Below are positions 17,944-26,065 of a stretch of 64,000 nt of DNA, one piece after another; within the stretch, counting starts at the first letter, position 1, and each line of letters starts with the position of its first letter. The notes below the pieces were generated by a model, which saw only the letters and a program-made list of their open reading frames with translations, ran no database searches and was not told the origin of the DNA. The position numbers and the translations under genes are program-made. The stretch comes from an uncultured Gammaproteobacteria bacterium (GTDB lineage: Bacteria > Pseudomonadota > Gammaproteobacteria > HK1). The DNA is taken from NCBI GenBank assembly GCA_958295835.1, contig OY282378.1:2001001-2065000 (forward strand), read 5' to 3'.

Positions 17944-18110
17944 GTCTTGCTCCGGGGCGCCTTGGAAGTCGGCGGGCAAGTCTACTCAAAGCAGGCGCCC
18001 GGGAGCCAGAAGCAGTACGGCTCGGCGTTGCGACCCGCGGCACGGCCTGTGCCGCGGCCGCGGAACGAAGCCGTTGCGCCGGATGCGCATGTTCATGGGC
18101 GTCCGCCCGC

Positions 18111-18854
18111 TCAGATCCGCTCCGGCGCCGGAGAGCCGCGCAACGCGGTGACGAGCGGTTCGACGCCGGCCGGGGGCGAAGCGTGTGCGCCCCGGAGGAT
18201 CGCGTGCAGATCGGCCAGCGTACGGTCGAAGTCGTCGTTGACCACGATGTGGTCGAACTCGTCATAGTGCCCGATGTCCGCGCGGGCGTCGCGCATCCGG
18301 CGCTCGACGGCCAGGGCGGAGTCCTGCCCCCGCCCGACGAGCCGGGACCGCAGCGCCTCGATCGACGGCGGGAGGATGAAGACGGACACCGCCTCGGGGA
18401 ACGCCTCGCGCACCCGGCGCGCGCCCTGCCAGTCGATGTCGAGGACGACGTCCCGCCCCCGCGCGAGCCCCGCCCGGAGCGCGCCCCGCGAGGTCCCGTA
18501 GTACCGGTCGAAGACTCGGGCGTGTTCGAGGAATTCGCCGGCGTCCACCATCGCCTCGAACTCGCGCCGGCCGACGAAGTGGTAGTGGACGCCGTCCACT
18601 TCGCCGGGGCGCGGGCTCCGCGTGGTATGCGAGACGCAGAGCGCGACGCGCGGGTCGGTTTCGGCCAGCGCGCGCGCGAGGCTGGACTTCCCGGCCCCCG
18701 AGGGCGCGCTCAGCACCAGTACCCGCGATTCCCGCCGTGCGGCCGGATCTTCCGTCCGTGACGACGCCCGCGGTTCCCGCCGGGTGGCCGGGGCCTCTGC
18801 CAGTGACGGCGCCCGCGGCCCATGCCGTGCGGCCGGACCCTCTCCCCGCGTCAT
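18111..18854 (-). CDS. gmk: guanylate kinase with a repeat-derived N-terminal extension
   Basis: 247 aa. It phosphorylates GMP to GDP. Walker A SAPSGAGKSSL, the GMP-binding TRSPRPGEVDGVHYHF, and DIDWQGARRVRE are all standard. The normal protein would begin about 45 residues later; here the ATG overlaps the yicC stop and is followed by about 43 Arg/Ala/Pro-rich residues coming from a 45-bp unit repeated three times, the third copy being the genuine start of the kinase (RRESRVLVLSAPS). No internal ATG lies just before the domain, so the extension is probably translated. C-terminus is also a little longer than usual. Confidence 0.93.
   Translation of the reverse strand: MTRGEGPAARHGPRAPSLAEAPATRREPRASSRTEDPAARRESRVLVLSAPSGAGKSSLARALAETDPRVALCVSHTTRSPRPGEVDGVHYHFVGRREFEAMVDAGEFLEHARVFDRYYGTSRGALRAGLARGRDVVLDIDWQGARRVREAFPEAVSVFILPPSIEALRSRLVGRGQDSALAVERRMRDARADIGHYDEFDHIVVNDDFDRTLADLHAILRGAHASPPAGVEPLVTALRGSPAPERI
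18705..18839 (-). repeat. three 45-bp tandem repeats in the 5' end of gmk
   Basis: On the minus strand units occupy 18839-18795, 18794-18750 and 18749-18705. They encode GPAARHGPRAPSLAE, APATRREPRASSRTE and DPAARRESRVLVLSA. The unit is a multiple of three, so the frame survives; units 1 and 2 are added material and unit 3 enters the conserved kinase start. Confidence 0.85.
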
Positions 18855-19717
18855 TCGACGTTCTGGATCTGCTCGCGCATCTGCTCGATGAGGACCTTCA
18901 GGTCCACCGACGCGCGCGAGGTCACGATGGACGCGGACTTGGCCCCGAGCGTATTCGCCTCCCGGTTCAGCTCCTGCATCAGGAAGTCGAGGCGCCGGCC
19001 CACCGGTCCGGGCTCGTCGAGGGTCGCCCGGACCTCCTCGACGTGCGCTTCGAGCCGGTCGAGCTCCTCCGCCACGTCCATGCGTTGCGCGATGAGGGCG
19101 ATCTCCTGCTCGATGCGGCCCTCGTCGAGGTTCGGGCCGGGGTCGGCGAGGCGCGCCCTCATGCGCTCGCCGAACGCCTGCACGATGGCGGGCAGCATCC
19201 CGCGCAGGCGAGGCACCTCCGCCGCCAGCGCATCGAGCCGATCCCGGATCACCGCTCCGATACGCCCGCCCTCGCGTTCGCGCATCCCGACGAGCTCGTC
19301 GAGGGCGCGGTCGAGCAGATCCAGCGCGGCGTGCCCGGTGTGCTCGGGGTCCGGCGCCGGGGCCTGCACCACCCCGGGCCAGCGCAGGACGTCGACGGGA
19401 TTGATCGGCGCCGGTTGGGGCAGCAATTCGGCGACCGCGCGCGCGGCGTGCGCGACGCGGGCCGCGAGGTCGTGGTCGACCGGGAGCCCACCGGACGTAT
19501 CGAGGCCGGGGAGCGACCGCAGCGTGCAATCGACCTTCCCCCGCCCGAGGCGCGCGCCGACCCGTTCGCGGACCTTCGGGTCGAGCCCCCGGAGGTCCTC
19601 GGGCAGGCGCACGTTCACGTCGAGGTAGCGGTTGTTGACGGAGCGGATTTCCCACTCGACGCCGCCCCGGTCACCGCGTGATTCGACGTGGGCAAATGCG
19701 GTCATGCTGCGCAGCAT
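18851..19717 (-). CDS. yicC: YicC family endoribonuclease
   Basis: 288 aa. It starts MLRSMTAFAHVE, the family signature, with SVNNRYLDVNVRLPEDLR next and the conserved C-terminal RRLDFLMQELNREANTLGAKS. YicC proteins are broadly conserved RNases linked to stationary-phase stress and small-RNA turnover. The stop overlaps the gmk ATG by three bases (coupling). In Escherichia coli yicC is divergent from rph; here two small genes have been placed between them. Confidence 0.93.
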   Translation of the reverse strand: MLRSMTAFAHVESRGDRGGVEWEIRSVNNRYLDVNVRLPEDLRGLDPKVRERVGARLGRGKVDCTLRSLPGLDTSGGLPVDHDLAARVAHAARAVAELLPQPAPINPVDVLRWPGVVQAPAPDPEHTGHAALDLLDRALDELVGMREREGGRIGAVIRDRLDALAAEVPRLRGMLPAIVQAFGERMRARLADPGPNLDEGRIEQEIALIAQRMDVAEELDRLEAHVEEVRATLDEPGPVGRRLDFLMQELNREANTLGAKSASIVTSRASVDLKVLIEQMREQIQNVE

Positions 19718-19777
19718 GTTCGGCTCCGGTGAAGGCTCGGGTCTCGCCGCCGCCTCGGCGTCGCCGGCGGACCCGGC

Positions 19778-20260
19778 TCACTCTCCCTGCCGCTTCTCGT
19801 CCCTTTTCCTGAGTGTCCCGAGAACGAACACGGCCGCGGTGCCGGTGACGACGGACAAAGCGATACCCGCTACCCACCAGGCACCCATCGCGATCGCGAA
19901 GGCTGAAACTCCCAGAATCGCCAGAAGGGCAATGAATCCCATCCACTGGCCGCGAGTGCTGTATTCGATAGCTGCCGTCAGCGCGTTCTTCTTGAGATCA
20001 TGAATATGGCTCTCCGAGCCCTGGGCCTGCTCAACGATTTGCCTCGCGAGTCCTGGCACGACCTGATCGTATTGCTCGAGCAACGCGGGTGGGGGAAGCG
20101 GGGCTTCCCAATGAACAGTCGTGGTAGTTTCTTTGATATGTACCGACCGTACCGCCGACGTTTCCCCGGTGGAGTCATTGGCCGGCGTAGCGACGTTCTC
20201 TTCCCTGCGGGCGATTCCGGCGCCAACCGGGTTCTTGTCGTCGCTATCGTCCGGCGCCAT
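19778..20260 (-). CDS. DUF2335 membrane protein
   Basis: 160 aa from the ATG at 20260; an ATG at 20281 would add seven residues. The middle carries LLEQYDQVVPGLARQIVEQA, the DUF2335 hallmark, followed by GQWMGFIALLAILGVSAFAI and a second hydrophobic segment, then a short basic tail. A soluble N-terminal arm plus two C-terminal membrane helices are therefore predicted. Function is unknown in the family. It overlaps the end of the upstream gene by 17 bases on the same strand, suggesting a two-gene operon. Confidence 0.75.
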   Translation of the reverse strand: MAPDDSDDKNPVGAGIARREENVATPANDSTGETSAVRSVHIKETTTTVHWEAPLPPPALLEQYDQVVPGLARQIVEQAQGSESHIHDLKKNALTAAIEYSTRGQWMGFIALLAILGVSAFAIAMGAWWVAGIALSVVTGTAAVFVLGTLRKRDEKRQGE

Positions 20261-20777
20261 TCCGCACTGCCTCGCCGGCATGGGCCATGAGGTCCGCCGC
20301 CTGCTTTCCCGTCACGTGGATGACCACATGGTCCGATGACGTGCCGGCCTCCGGGTCCGGCGCCGCCTCCCGTGCCCGACGAAGCGCTGCTTGGTACTGC
20401 TCGTCCGAGGTGTCCGGTGCAACCACGTGGGTCATCTGCCGTCCGTCGGGGGACATGACGGAAAACGTCACCGGCTTCCCGAGCGCAAGCTGCATCGAAT
20501 GACCGACCTGAGCCCAGGAGGCGAGCAACCGACGATGTGAATTCTGTTCGTAATACCGGCTGAAATCAGGCTGGACGACGAGCGATTCGAAAATGCTTTT
20601 CAGGCCGCATATGAATGAATTCATCGGATTACCGTAGACCGGGGGATCGGCTTCGTGGATGTCGGGCCGGAGATCGGGCGGCAACCGGGATGGCGTCACG
20701 TTCCGGAAACCTGGTTGCTTCATGGTGGGAATCCAACCTCCGCCTCTCTTCGCGTACGATGGATAATACTGCTTCAT
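20244..20777 (-). CDS. hypothetical protein paired with the DUF2335 gene
   Basis: Up to 177 aa. The start is uncertain: 20777, 20723 or 20624 (MNSFICGLKSIFESLVVQPD) are all possible and none has a well-spaced ribosome-binding site. The later part contains HSMQLALGKPVTFSVMSPDG and SDHVVIHVTGKQAADLMAHA, ordinary soluble-protein composition. I do not recognise the family. The 3' end overlaps the DUF2335 gene, so the two probably act together. Confidence 0.6.
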   Translation of the reverse strand: MKQYYPSYAKRGGGWIPTMKQPGFRNVTPSRLPPDLRPDIHEADPPVYGNPMNSFICGLKSIFESLVVQPDFSRYYEQNSHRRLLASWAQVGHSMQLALGKPVTFSVMSPDGRQMTHVVAPDTSDEQYQAALRRAREAAPDPEAGTSSDHVVIHVTGKQAADLMAHAGEAVRNGAGR

Positions 20778-21189
20778 CCCTTTCAGTGTGCATTGGAAAT
20801 CGTTCCGTTTCGTGCACCAGGATCATTTCATTCTGCATCCGGGACGTATCTCGGGTACATCCGGGAAACGATTTCGGGCGAATCCGGGTCGAAAGTGCGG
20901 GTCTGACGGCCCATACGGTGCACGCCGGGATACGGAGACAGCTCCGGGAGCGGGAGACCGGACAGAATAACCCTGTTCGCGCACGGATACTGCGTCCATC
21001 ACCCGTAACGGTGGCCGATGCCCGGGAAGAACGCCATCCGAACGGCGTCAGGACAATTGCCGGCCGACAGCCACCGATGTTTCCGGACCCGGTGCGTTCA
21101 GACTCGTTTCCCATCGCACAAGGCTCCCGTCCCCGGCGCACACCCTGCCTTCGCTATACTTCTTGCCTTCCAGGAGCCGAGACCCGCCG
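20778..21189. other. divergent intergenic region upstream of rph
   Basis: About 410 bp between the DUF2335 operon and rph. No gene recognised; a frame is open across it on the plus strand but looks non-coding. The only site I can point to is a candidate -10 for rph at 21155. Confidence 0.45.
21155..21160 (+). promoter_or_regulatory. candidate -10 box for rph
   Basis: tatact lies about 30 bases before the rph ATG, followed by a caggagcc Shine-Dalgarno. A matching -35 hexamer is not evident 16-18 bases upstream, so this is a suggestion. Confidence 0.4.
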
Positions 21190-21909
21190 ATGCGTCCGAG
21201 TGGCCGAGCTGCCGACGAGTTGCGCGAGATTACCATCACGCGCCATTACACCCGCCACGCCGAAGGCTCCGCGCTGGTGGAGTTCGGCGATACGCGCGTG
21301 CTGTGCAACGCGACCCTCGAGGATCGGGTGCCCCCCTGGATCAAGGGCCGTGGCCGTGGCTGGGTGACCGCCGAGTACGGCATGCTCCCGCGCTCGACCG
21401 ACCAACGCTCCCCGCGCGAGGCGGCGCGGGGGCGTCAGGGCGGCCGGACCCTGGAGATCCAGCGCCTCATCGGCCGCTCGCTGCGGGCGGTGGTGGACAT
21501 GGAGGCGCTCGGCGAACGCACGATCATCGTCGATTGCGACGTCATCCAGGCGGACGGCGGGACCCGGACCGCCTCGATCACCGGCGGGTACGTCGCCCTC
21601 GCCGACGCCGCCTCGCACGTGCGCAGACGCGGCCGGGCCAGGCGCGATCCGATCCACGGGGCGGTCGCGGCGGTGTCCGTCGGCATCTACCGCGGCGAGG
21701 TGGTACTGGACCTCGACTACGCCGAGGACTCCGAGGCGGAGACCGACATGAACGTGGTGATGAACGACGCCGGGGGATTCATCGAGATCCAGGGCACGGC
21801 GGAGGGCCACGCATTCCGGCGCACCGAGCTGGACACCATGCTGGATCTCGCCCGCGACGGCGTCGCCTCCCTCATCCAGGCGCAACGCGCTGCCCTCGCC
21901 GGCTCGTGA
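21190..21909 (+). CDS. rph: ribonuclease PH
   Basis: 239 aa. It trims and nucleotidylates tRNA 3' ends phosphorolytically. Family features: [24 protein letters not shown] (in part), [14 protein letters not shown], the phosphate-binding arginines in [17 protein letters not shown], and [18 protein letters not shown] near the C-terminus. The ATG at 21190 is chosen with aggag 12 bases upstream. It is followed by rdgB on the same strand, a common pairing in proteobacteria. The last bases belong to a tandem duplication that extends to the rdgB start. Confidence 0.95.
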   Translation: MRPSGRAADELREITITRHYTRHAEGSALVEFGDTRVLCNATLEDRVPPWIKGRGRGWVTAEYGMLPRSTDQRSPREAARGRQGGRTLEIQRLIGRSLRAVVDMEALGERTIIVDCDVIQADGGTRTASITGGYVALADAASHVRRRGRARRDPIHGAVAAVSVGIYRGEVVLDLDYAEDSEAETDMNVVMNDAGGFIEIQGTAEGHAFRRTELDTMLDLARDGVASLIQAQRAALAGS

Positions 21910-22075
21910 AGCCCGCGCGGCATCCCGGACGTAAAAACCGTCTTCGCAGGCCCGGATTCCGGCGAGCCCGCCAGGCCCGGCCCTCGCCCTCTCCGGTTCG
22001 TGAGTCCGCTACGGCACTCCACTGCTCGTGAAGCTCGTCCTCGCAAGCTCGAATCCCGGCAAGCTCGCCGAACTG
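21888..22075 (+). repeat. decayed 94-97-bp tandem duplication spanning the rph/rdgB junction
   Basis: The rph end tgccctcgccggctcgtga (stop 21907-21909) recurs as cgccctctccggttcgtga (stop-like 22001-22003), and the rdgB start from its GTG at 22028 has a degraded counterpart at 21931 (gtaaaaaccg, then cttcgcaggcccggattccg against cctcgcaagctcgaatcccg). The copies are about 75% identical by eye with small indels. The upstream copy of the rdgB start has lost its start codon. Confidence 0.7.
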
Positions 22076-22645
22076 AGGGAGCGGCTCGAACCGGCCGGCC
22101 TGCACGTCGTCGCGCAGGATGCGTTCGGGGTCGAGCCGCCGGAGGAGACCGGACTCACGTTCGTCGAGAATGCGCTGATCAAGGCGCGGGCCGCGTGCGT
22201 GGCGACCGGGTTGCCGTCGCTTGCCGACGACTCGGGGATTGTGGTCGATGCGCTGGCAGGCGCGCCGGGAGTGCGTTCGGCGCGCTACGCCGGCCCCGGT
22301 GCGAGCGACGTCGACAACGTCGCCAGGCTGCTCGAAGCGCTGCGGGGTGTCGCCCCCGCGGAACGCGGCGCCGCGTTCGTCTGCGTGATCGTCTGCCTCC
22401 GCCATGCGCGTGACCCGTGCCCGATCGTGTGCGGAGGGGTCTGGGAGGGGCGGGTCCTCGATGCGCCGAAGGGTGACGGCGGCTTCGGCTACGACCCCGT
22501 GTTCTTCGTCGAGGCGCTGGGCCGGACCGCGGCGGAGCTCTCGTTCGCGGAGAAGAACGCGGTGAGCCACCGCGGGCAGGCTCTGGCGCAGCTTCTCGAG
22601 CGGCTCACCCGCGACCGAATGGTGGAAGACTTCGGGAGCCCTTGA
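22028..22645 (+). CDS. rdgB: XTP/dITP diphosphatase (non-canonical purine NTP pyrophosphatase)
   Basis: 205 aa from a GTG. It hydrolyses ITP, dITP and XTP to keep them out of nucleic acids. The HAM1/RdgB signature is present: VLASSNPGKLAEL at the start, EETGLTFVENALIKAR, LADDSGIVVDAL, and GDGGFGYDPVFF near residue 155, plus KNAVSHRGQAL. It follows rph by 118 bp and is convergent with the multicopper oxidase gene. Confidence 0.95.
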   Translation: MKLVLASSNPGKLAELRERLEPAGLHVVAQDAFGVEPPEETGLTFVENALIKARAACVATGLPSLADDSGIVVDALAGAPGVRSARYAGPGASDVDNVARLLEALRGVAPAERGAAFVCVIVCLRHARDPCPIVCGGVWEGRVLDAPKGDGGFGYDPVFFVEALGRTAAELSFAEKNAVSHRGQALAQLLERLTRDRMVEDFGSP

Positions 22646-22791
22646 AGAAACGGGGTGCCGGCAGCCCCCCGGAGGAAGCCATCGACCCGGCGCTCGCCAA
22701 CATGGGCGGGGATCATCGCGGCCGGCATCACGGTCGCGAGCAGGGGGGGATTCGAGGAGTCATGACGAGAGGGGTCTCGTTCGACGATCGC

Positions 22792-24204
22792 TCAGGCCGC
22801 CACCCTCATCCACGTCCTCATGCCGGCGTCAGCGTGCTCCAGCATGTGGCAGTGAAGCAGCCAGTCCCCTGGATTGTCCGCGACGAAGGCGATCTCGGCG
22901 GTCTCGTTCCGGTCGATCAGTACGGTGTCGCGTAGCGGCCCGGGGCCTCCGTCCGCGCCCAACCGGCGGAAATGGTGGCCGTGCAGGTGCATCGCGTGGG
23001 GCCAGGCGGTGTCGTTGACCATCGCGATCCGCACCGTCTCGCCGCGTGATGCGGTGAGAAGAGGCTCGCGCGGCATCCCGGCAAGGCCGTTGAACGCCCA
23101 TGCGCGGCCCGCCTTCACCAGCTCGCGGATCTCCATCATCCGTCCGTCCAGCATCGCTTCGCGCATCCCGCCCATGGCCCCGCCTTCCATGCGGAGCACC
23201 ACCGAGCGCGCATCCGCGAGATCGCCCAGCGGAGGCACGGGATTGGGCGGCAGTGCCTCCGGCGCCGGCAGCCTCTCCGGGCGGGCCAGGCCCCCGACCT
23301 CCAGCGTGGCGATGGTGCGGTCGCGCTCGCGCTCGAACGAAACGATCGACGCCCGCGCGCCGTCCCCGGCGGCGACGTCCACGATCAGATCGACGCGCTG
23401 CGCTGGAGCGAGGGTGATCCGGCCGTCCGGCGCCGGTATCGGCGCGGGGGCATCGAGGGGCTGACCGTCGAGCGCGATGATCCAGCCCTCCATGCCCGCG
23501 AGTCCGAGGATGAAGATCCTCGCGTTCGCGGTGTTGACCAGCCGCAGGCGCAGCCTCTCACGCTGCTTCACCGGCAACCGGAGCTCCCCGGCGCCGTTGA
23601 CCGTCACCCAGTTGCCGATGCGTCCGGCGTGCGACAGGTCCATCATCGCGCCGAAGCTCTCGTGGATGCCTGCATCCCCGGTGAGGCGCCAGTCGTCGAT
23701 CAGCAGGACCTCGTCCCGGTCGGCGCGCGGGGGCGTGGGCTCCTCGACGATCAGGGCGCCGTACAGGCCGCGCGCCATCTGCTCCCAGGTCCGGTGGTGC
23801 GGGTGGTACCACCAGGTGCCCGCATCCGGCGCGACGAAGTCGTAGAGGAAGTCCCCGCCCGGAGGCACGGGCGCCTGGGTCAGATCGGGCACGCCGTCCA
23901 TCGGGTTCGCGATCCGGATCCCGTGCCAGTGGATGGTGGAAGGCTGCGGAAGCTCGTTGACGAAGCGGCGGGTCAGCCTCTCCCCCTGCGCGACGCGAAG
24001 CACCGGTCCCGGCACCTGCCCGTCATACCCCCAGATCGGTGTCTCCGGGTAGTCCGGGGGGGCGAGACGCGCTGCCGCGCGCGTCGCACGCAGGGCGGGC
24101 GGTCCCGGCGCCGCCGCGCTCGGCGCCACGGCCCGCGCGCTCGTGGCGCCTGCCAGCGCGAGCGTCGTAGCGCCCGCGAGAAACCGCCTGCGCGAAACGT
24201 TCAT
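22792..24204 (-). CDS. multicopper oxidase, Tat-exported
   Basis: 470 aa. A twin-arginine signal (MNVSRRRFLAGATTLALAG) directs the folded protein to the periplasm. All copper ligands are visible: HWHG at 92-95, HPHH in the first cupredoxin domain, HAMHLHGHHF and HCHMLEHADAGM at the C-terminus, giving the type 1 site (Cys-His-Met) and the trinuclear cluster. A Met-rich patch (GGAMGGMREAMLDGRMMEI) recalls CueO-like cuprous oxidases or copper-tolerance enzymes. No copper regulator or exporter is adjacent. Convergent with rdgB; 36 bp separate it from the GTPase gene on the same strand. Confidence 0.9.
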   Translation of the reverse strand: MNVSRRRFLAGATTLALAGATSARAVAPSAAAPGPPALRATRAAARLAPPDYPETPIWGYDGQVPGPVLRVAQGERLTRRFVNELPQPSTIHWHGIRIANPMDGVPDLTQAPVPPGGDFLYDFVAPDAGTWWYHPHHRTWEQMARGLYGALIVEEPTPPRADRDEVLLIDDWRLTGDAGIHESFGAMMDLSHAGRIGNWVTVNGAGELRLPVKQRERLRLRLVNTANARIFILGLAGMEGWIIALDGQPLDAPAPIPAPDGRITLAPAQRVDLIVDVAAGDGARASIVSFERERDRTIATLEVGGLARPERLPAPEALPPNPVPPLGDLADARSVVLRMEGGAMGGMREAMLDGRMMEIRELVKAGRAWAFNGLAGMPREPLLTASRGETVRIAMVNDTAWPHAMHLHGHHFRRLGADGGPGPLRDTVLIDRNETAEIAFVADNPGDWLLHCHMLEHADAGMRTWMRVAA

Positions 24205-24240
24205 CCTTCGACCTCCGCGTTGCCAGGCCCGGCCGTCCGC

Positions 24241-25266
24241 TCAGGCGTGGATCTCGATGACGTCTCCGTCGCTCACCGGGTGGCCGCGTCCCACCTGCTG
24301 GCCGCTGAACCGGCCGTTCCGCCCCCAGAGCTTCGCATACTTGAGCGAGCGCGCGATGTCCTTGTGGATGAGACACGCCACATCGTGGACGGTGCCGCCC
24401 GCGCGCACCGTGAACGGGGTGCCCATGTCCGGCGGGCGGCCGGGGGCCTTGGTGTACACGCGGGCGATCGAGAGCCGCTGGAACAGGAACGATCCGATCG
24501 CGTCGAGTCCGGCGCCGGTCTCGACCGACGCCGCGATGCCCGGAAAGGCGAAGCCGCCGAGCTCCCCGAACACCGCGGCCTCGCCCTCGGGGTCGTCGAG
24601 GAGATCGGATTTCGCGGTGATCATCAGCGTGGGCAGGCGGATGGCGAAGGGATCGTAGTCCTCGGCCTCGGGGTCGGGCGGCGCGAGCGCCGCGTCCCAG
24701 TCCGCGAGCAGCGACACCCGCTTCTCCCCGAGGAATTCGAGGACGTTGGCGGTGCGCTCCAGGCAGGCGGGGTCGGAGAGGTCGACGACCAGCAGCGCCG
24801 CGCCGGCGGGCTGGAGCGCGTTCACGATCCAGGGGACCGGATGGTCGCGGGCGATGGGCGGCAGGTCCACGAGCTGAAAGTGGATGTCCTCGTAGGGCAG
24901 CATCGCGGGCTGCGGGAACCGGGTGGTGAAGGGGTAGGGGCCGGCCTCGGCGTGGGCGCCGGTGAGCCGGGAGACGAGGGTGGACTTCCCGGAGTTCGGT
25001 GGCCCCAGCACCGCGACCTGCGCCGCGCCTTCGGGCCGGATGACCAGGGCCGGGCCGCCCCGCGCGCCGCCTTTCTTCGGCCCCGCCAGCTCCTCGGTGA
25101 GCTGCTTGATGCGGGTCTTGATGTCGCCCTGGAGATGGTCGGTGCCCTTGTGCTTGGGGATCGTGCGCAGCATCTCGCGCAGGCATTCGAGGCGCTCCTT
25201 CGGCTCGCGCGCGCTCCGGAACGCGGCCTCGGCGGACTTGTACTCGGGGGAGAGGTTGGCCGGCAT
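24241..25266 (-). CDS. TGS-domain GTPase (DRG/Obg-related)
   Basis: 341 aa. A helical N-terminal arm precedes a small GTPase domain with G1 GPPNSGKST (about residues 89-97), then DLPP where most relatives have DxxG, and TAKSD in place of NKxD, followed by a C-terminal TGS domain (TPFTVRAGGTVHDVACLI to SDGDVIEIHA). The plan is like the archaeal/eukaryotic DRG proteins and bacterial relatives thought to act in translation. The altered G3 and G4 residues suggest changed hydrolysis or nucleotide choice (inference). The stretch just upstream contains coxL-like debris, so its promoter context has been rearranged. Confidence 0.8.
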   Translation of the reverse strand: MPANLSPEYKSAEAAFRSAREPKERLECLREMLRTIPKHKGTDHLQGDIKTRIKQLTEELAGPKKGGARGGPALVIRPEGAAQVAVLGPPNSGKSTLVSRLTGAHAEAGPYPFTTRFPQPAMLPYEDIHFQLVDLPPIARDHPVPWIVNALQPAGAALLVVDLSDPACLERTANVLEFLGEKRVSLLADWDAALAPPDPEAEDYDPFAIRLPTLMITAKSDLLDDPEGEAAVFGELGGFAFPGIAASVETGAGLDAIGSFLFQRLSIARVYTKAPGRPPDMGTPFTVRAGGTVHDVACLIHKDIARSLKYAKLWGRNGRFSGQQVGRGHPVSDGDVIEIHA

Positions 25267-25289
25267 CGCCGCGTTCCCCTATCGCCGGC

Positions 25290-25470
25290 CGGGGCGCGAG
25301 ATCACCGGCGGACGTCTCACGTGCGAACGCGGCCCGGGCCGTGTCCCCATCGCCGCCTTCCCGGTCGAACGCGACGTTGCCGGGGGCTGAAGGCCACGGT
25401 CGCGGCGCGCCGTCTCGCGCCGCGGGACGCACGCACCGACGACGGTGACGGGAGGAGGGCCGGCCGTCAT
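25290..25470 (-). pseudogene. internally deleted fragment 1 of a coxL-like gene
   Basis: The minus strand from the ATG at 25470 reads MTAGPPPVTVVGACVPRRE, matching the first residues of the molybdenum hydroxylase at 38083 (MTAGPPPVTVIGARVPRRE). It then jumps to a segment matching residues about 170-195 of that protein in another frame (PSAPGNVAFDREGGDGDTAR against PSAPGNVALDWEGGDADAAR). About 150 codons are missing and the frame is broken. Upstream bases to about 25760 also resemble the coxL leader at 38084-38290. Confidence 0.8.
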
Positions 25471-25550
25471 GGCGCGGGTCTCGCCGGTGTGCCCGGAGCT
25501 CGTCGAGGTGCTCGACGGTATCGACGGCCGTGCATGACGACCGGAGGCGA

Positions 25551-25660
25551 AAGTGTCGATCACTGCACAGTCCTCGCAGGAGGCGCTTGAGATACGCAGC
25601 ATTCCATTTTGGAGTTTCCAGGAAGTGTCGATCACTTCGCAGTCCTCGCGGGAGGAGGGG
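25551..25660. repeat. 72-bp-spaced direct repeat in coxL-like leader sequence
   Basis: agtgtcgatcactgcacagt followed by cctcgcaggagg at 25552 recurs at 25624 (agtgtcgatcacttcgcagt, cctcgcgggagg). A third relative lies at 38157 (aatgtcgctcatcgtgcagt) upstream of the intact coxL-like gene. The three copies tie this debris to that locus. Confidence 0.7.
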
Positions 25661-25799
25661 GAGCCGTGGACCATTGATCCGCGAAGTGCGGCGCGAGGCA
25701 AGCCTTTGGCGTCGGGGGTTGGGTTCCGGCCCCCGCCGGATCGGGTCCATCCCTCCGGGATTCGATTGGGACTCGGCATGATCCTGCTCGATCGAAGAC

Positions 25800-26006
25800 G
25801 GCGGCGCTGCGCCGAGTGGACACCCGGATGGGGACGGCGCAGACTCGGAACGAGCGACCGGCGGTGATCAGCCCCACCGCGTCCTCGTCGTCGCCCTCCC
25901 AGTCGAGGGCGACGTTGCCGGGGGCCTGGGGCCACGATTGCGGCGCATTCGTATCGAGGGCTGCGCGGCCGTCCACGAGGGCGGCAGGGCGTCTCGGCAG
26001 AGCCAT
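25800..26006 (-). pseudogene. fragment 2 of a coxL-like gene
   Basis: From an ATG at 26006 the minus strand reads LVDGRAALDTNAPQSWPQ and APGNVALDWEGDDEDAV, matching VVDGRAALDADAPQLWPS and APGNVALDWEGGDADAA of the intact protein at about residues 150-190. It covers only this short segment, then diverges. The sequence corresponds to the same 40-codon region kept in fragment 1, so that part of the gene has been copied or retained twice. Confidence 0.75.
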
Positions 26007-26065
26007 CCTCTGGTAGCATCCTTCGACCTGCCTTCGGGACCTCCAGGGAGCGGCGGCATCTCGCC

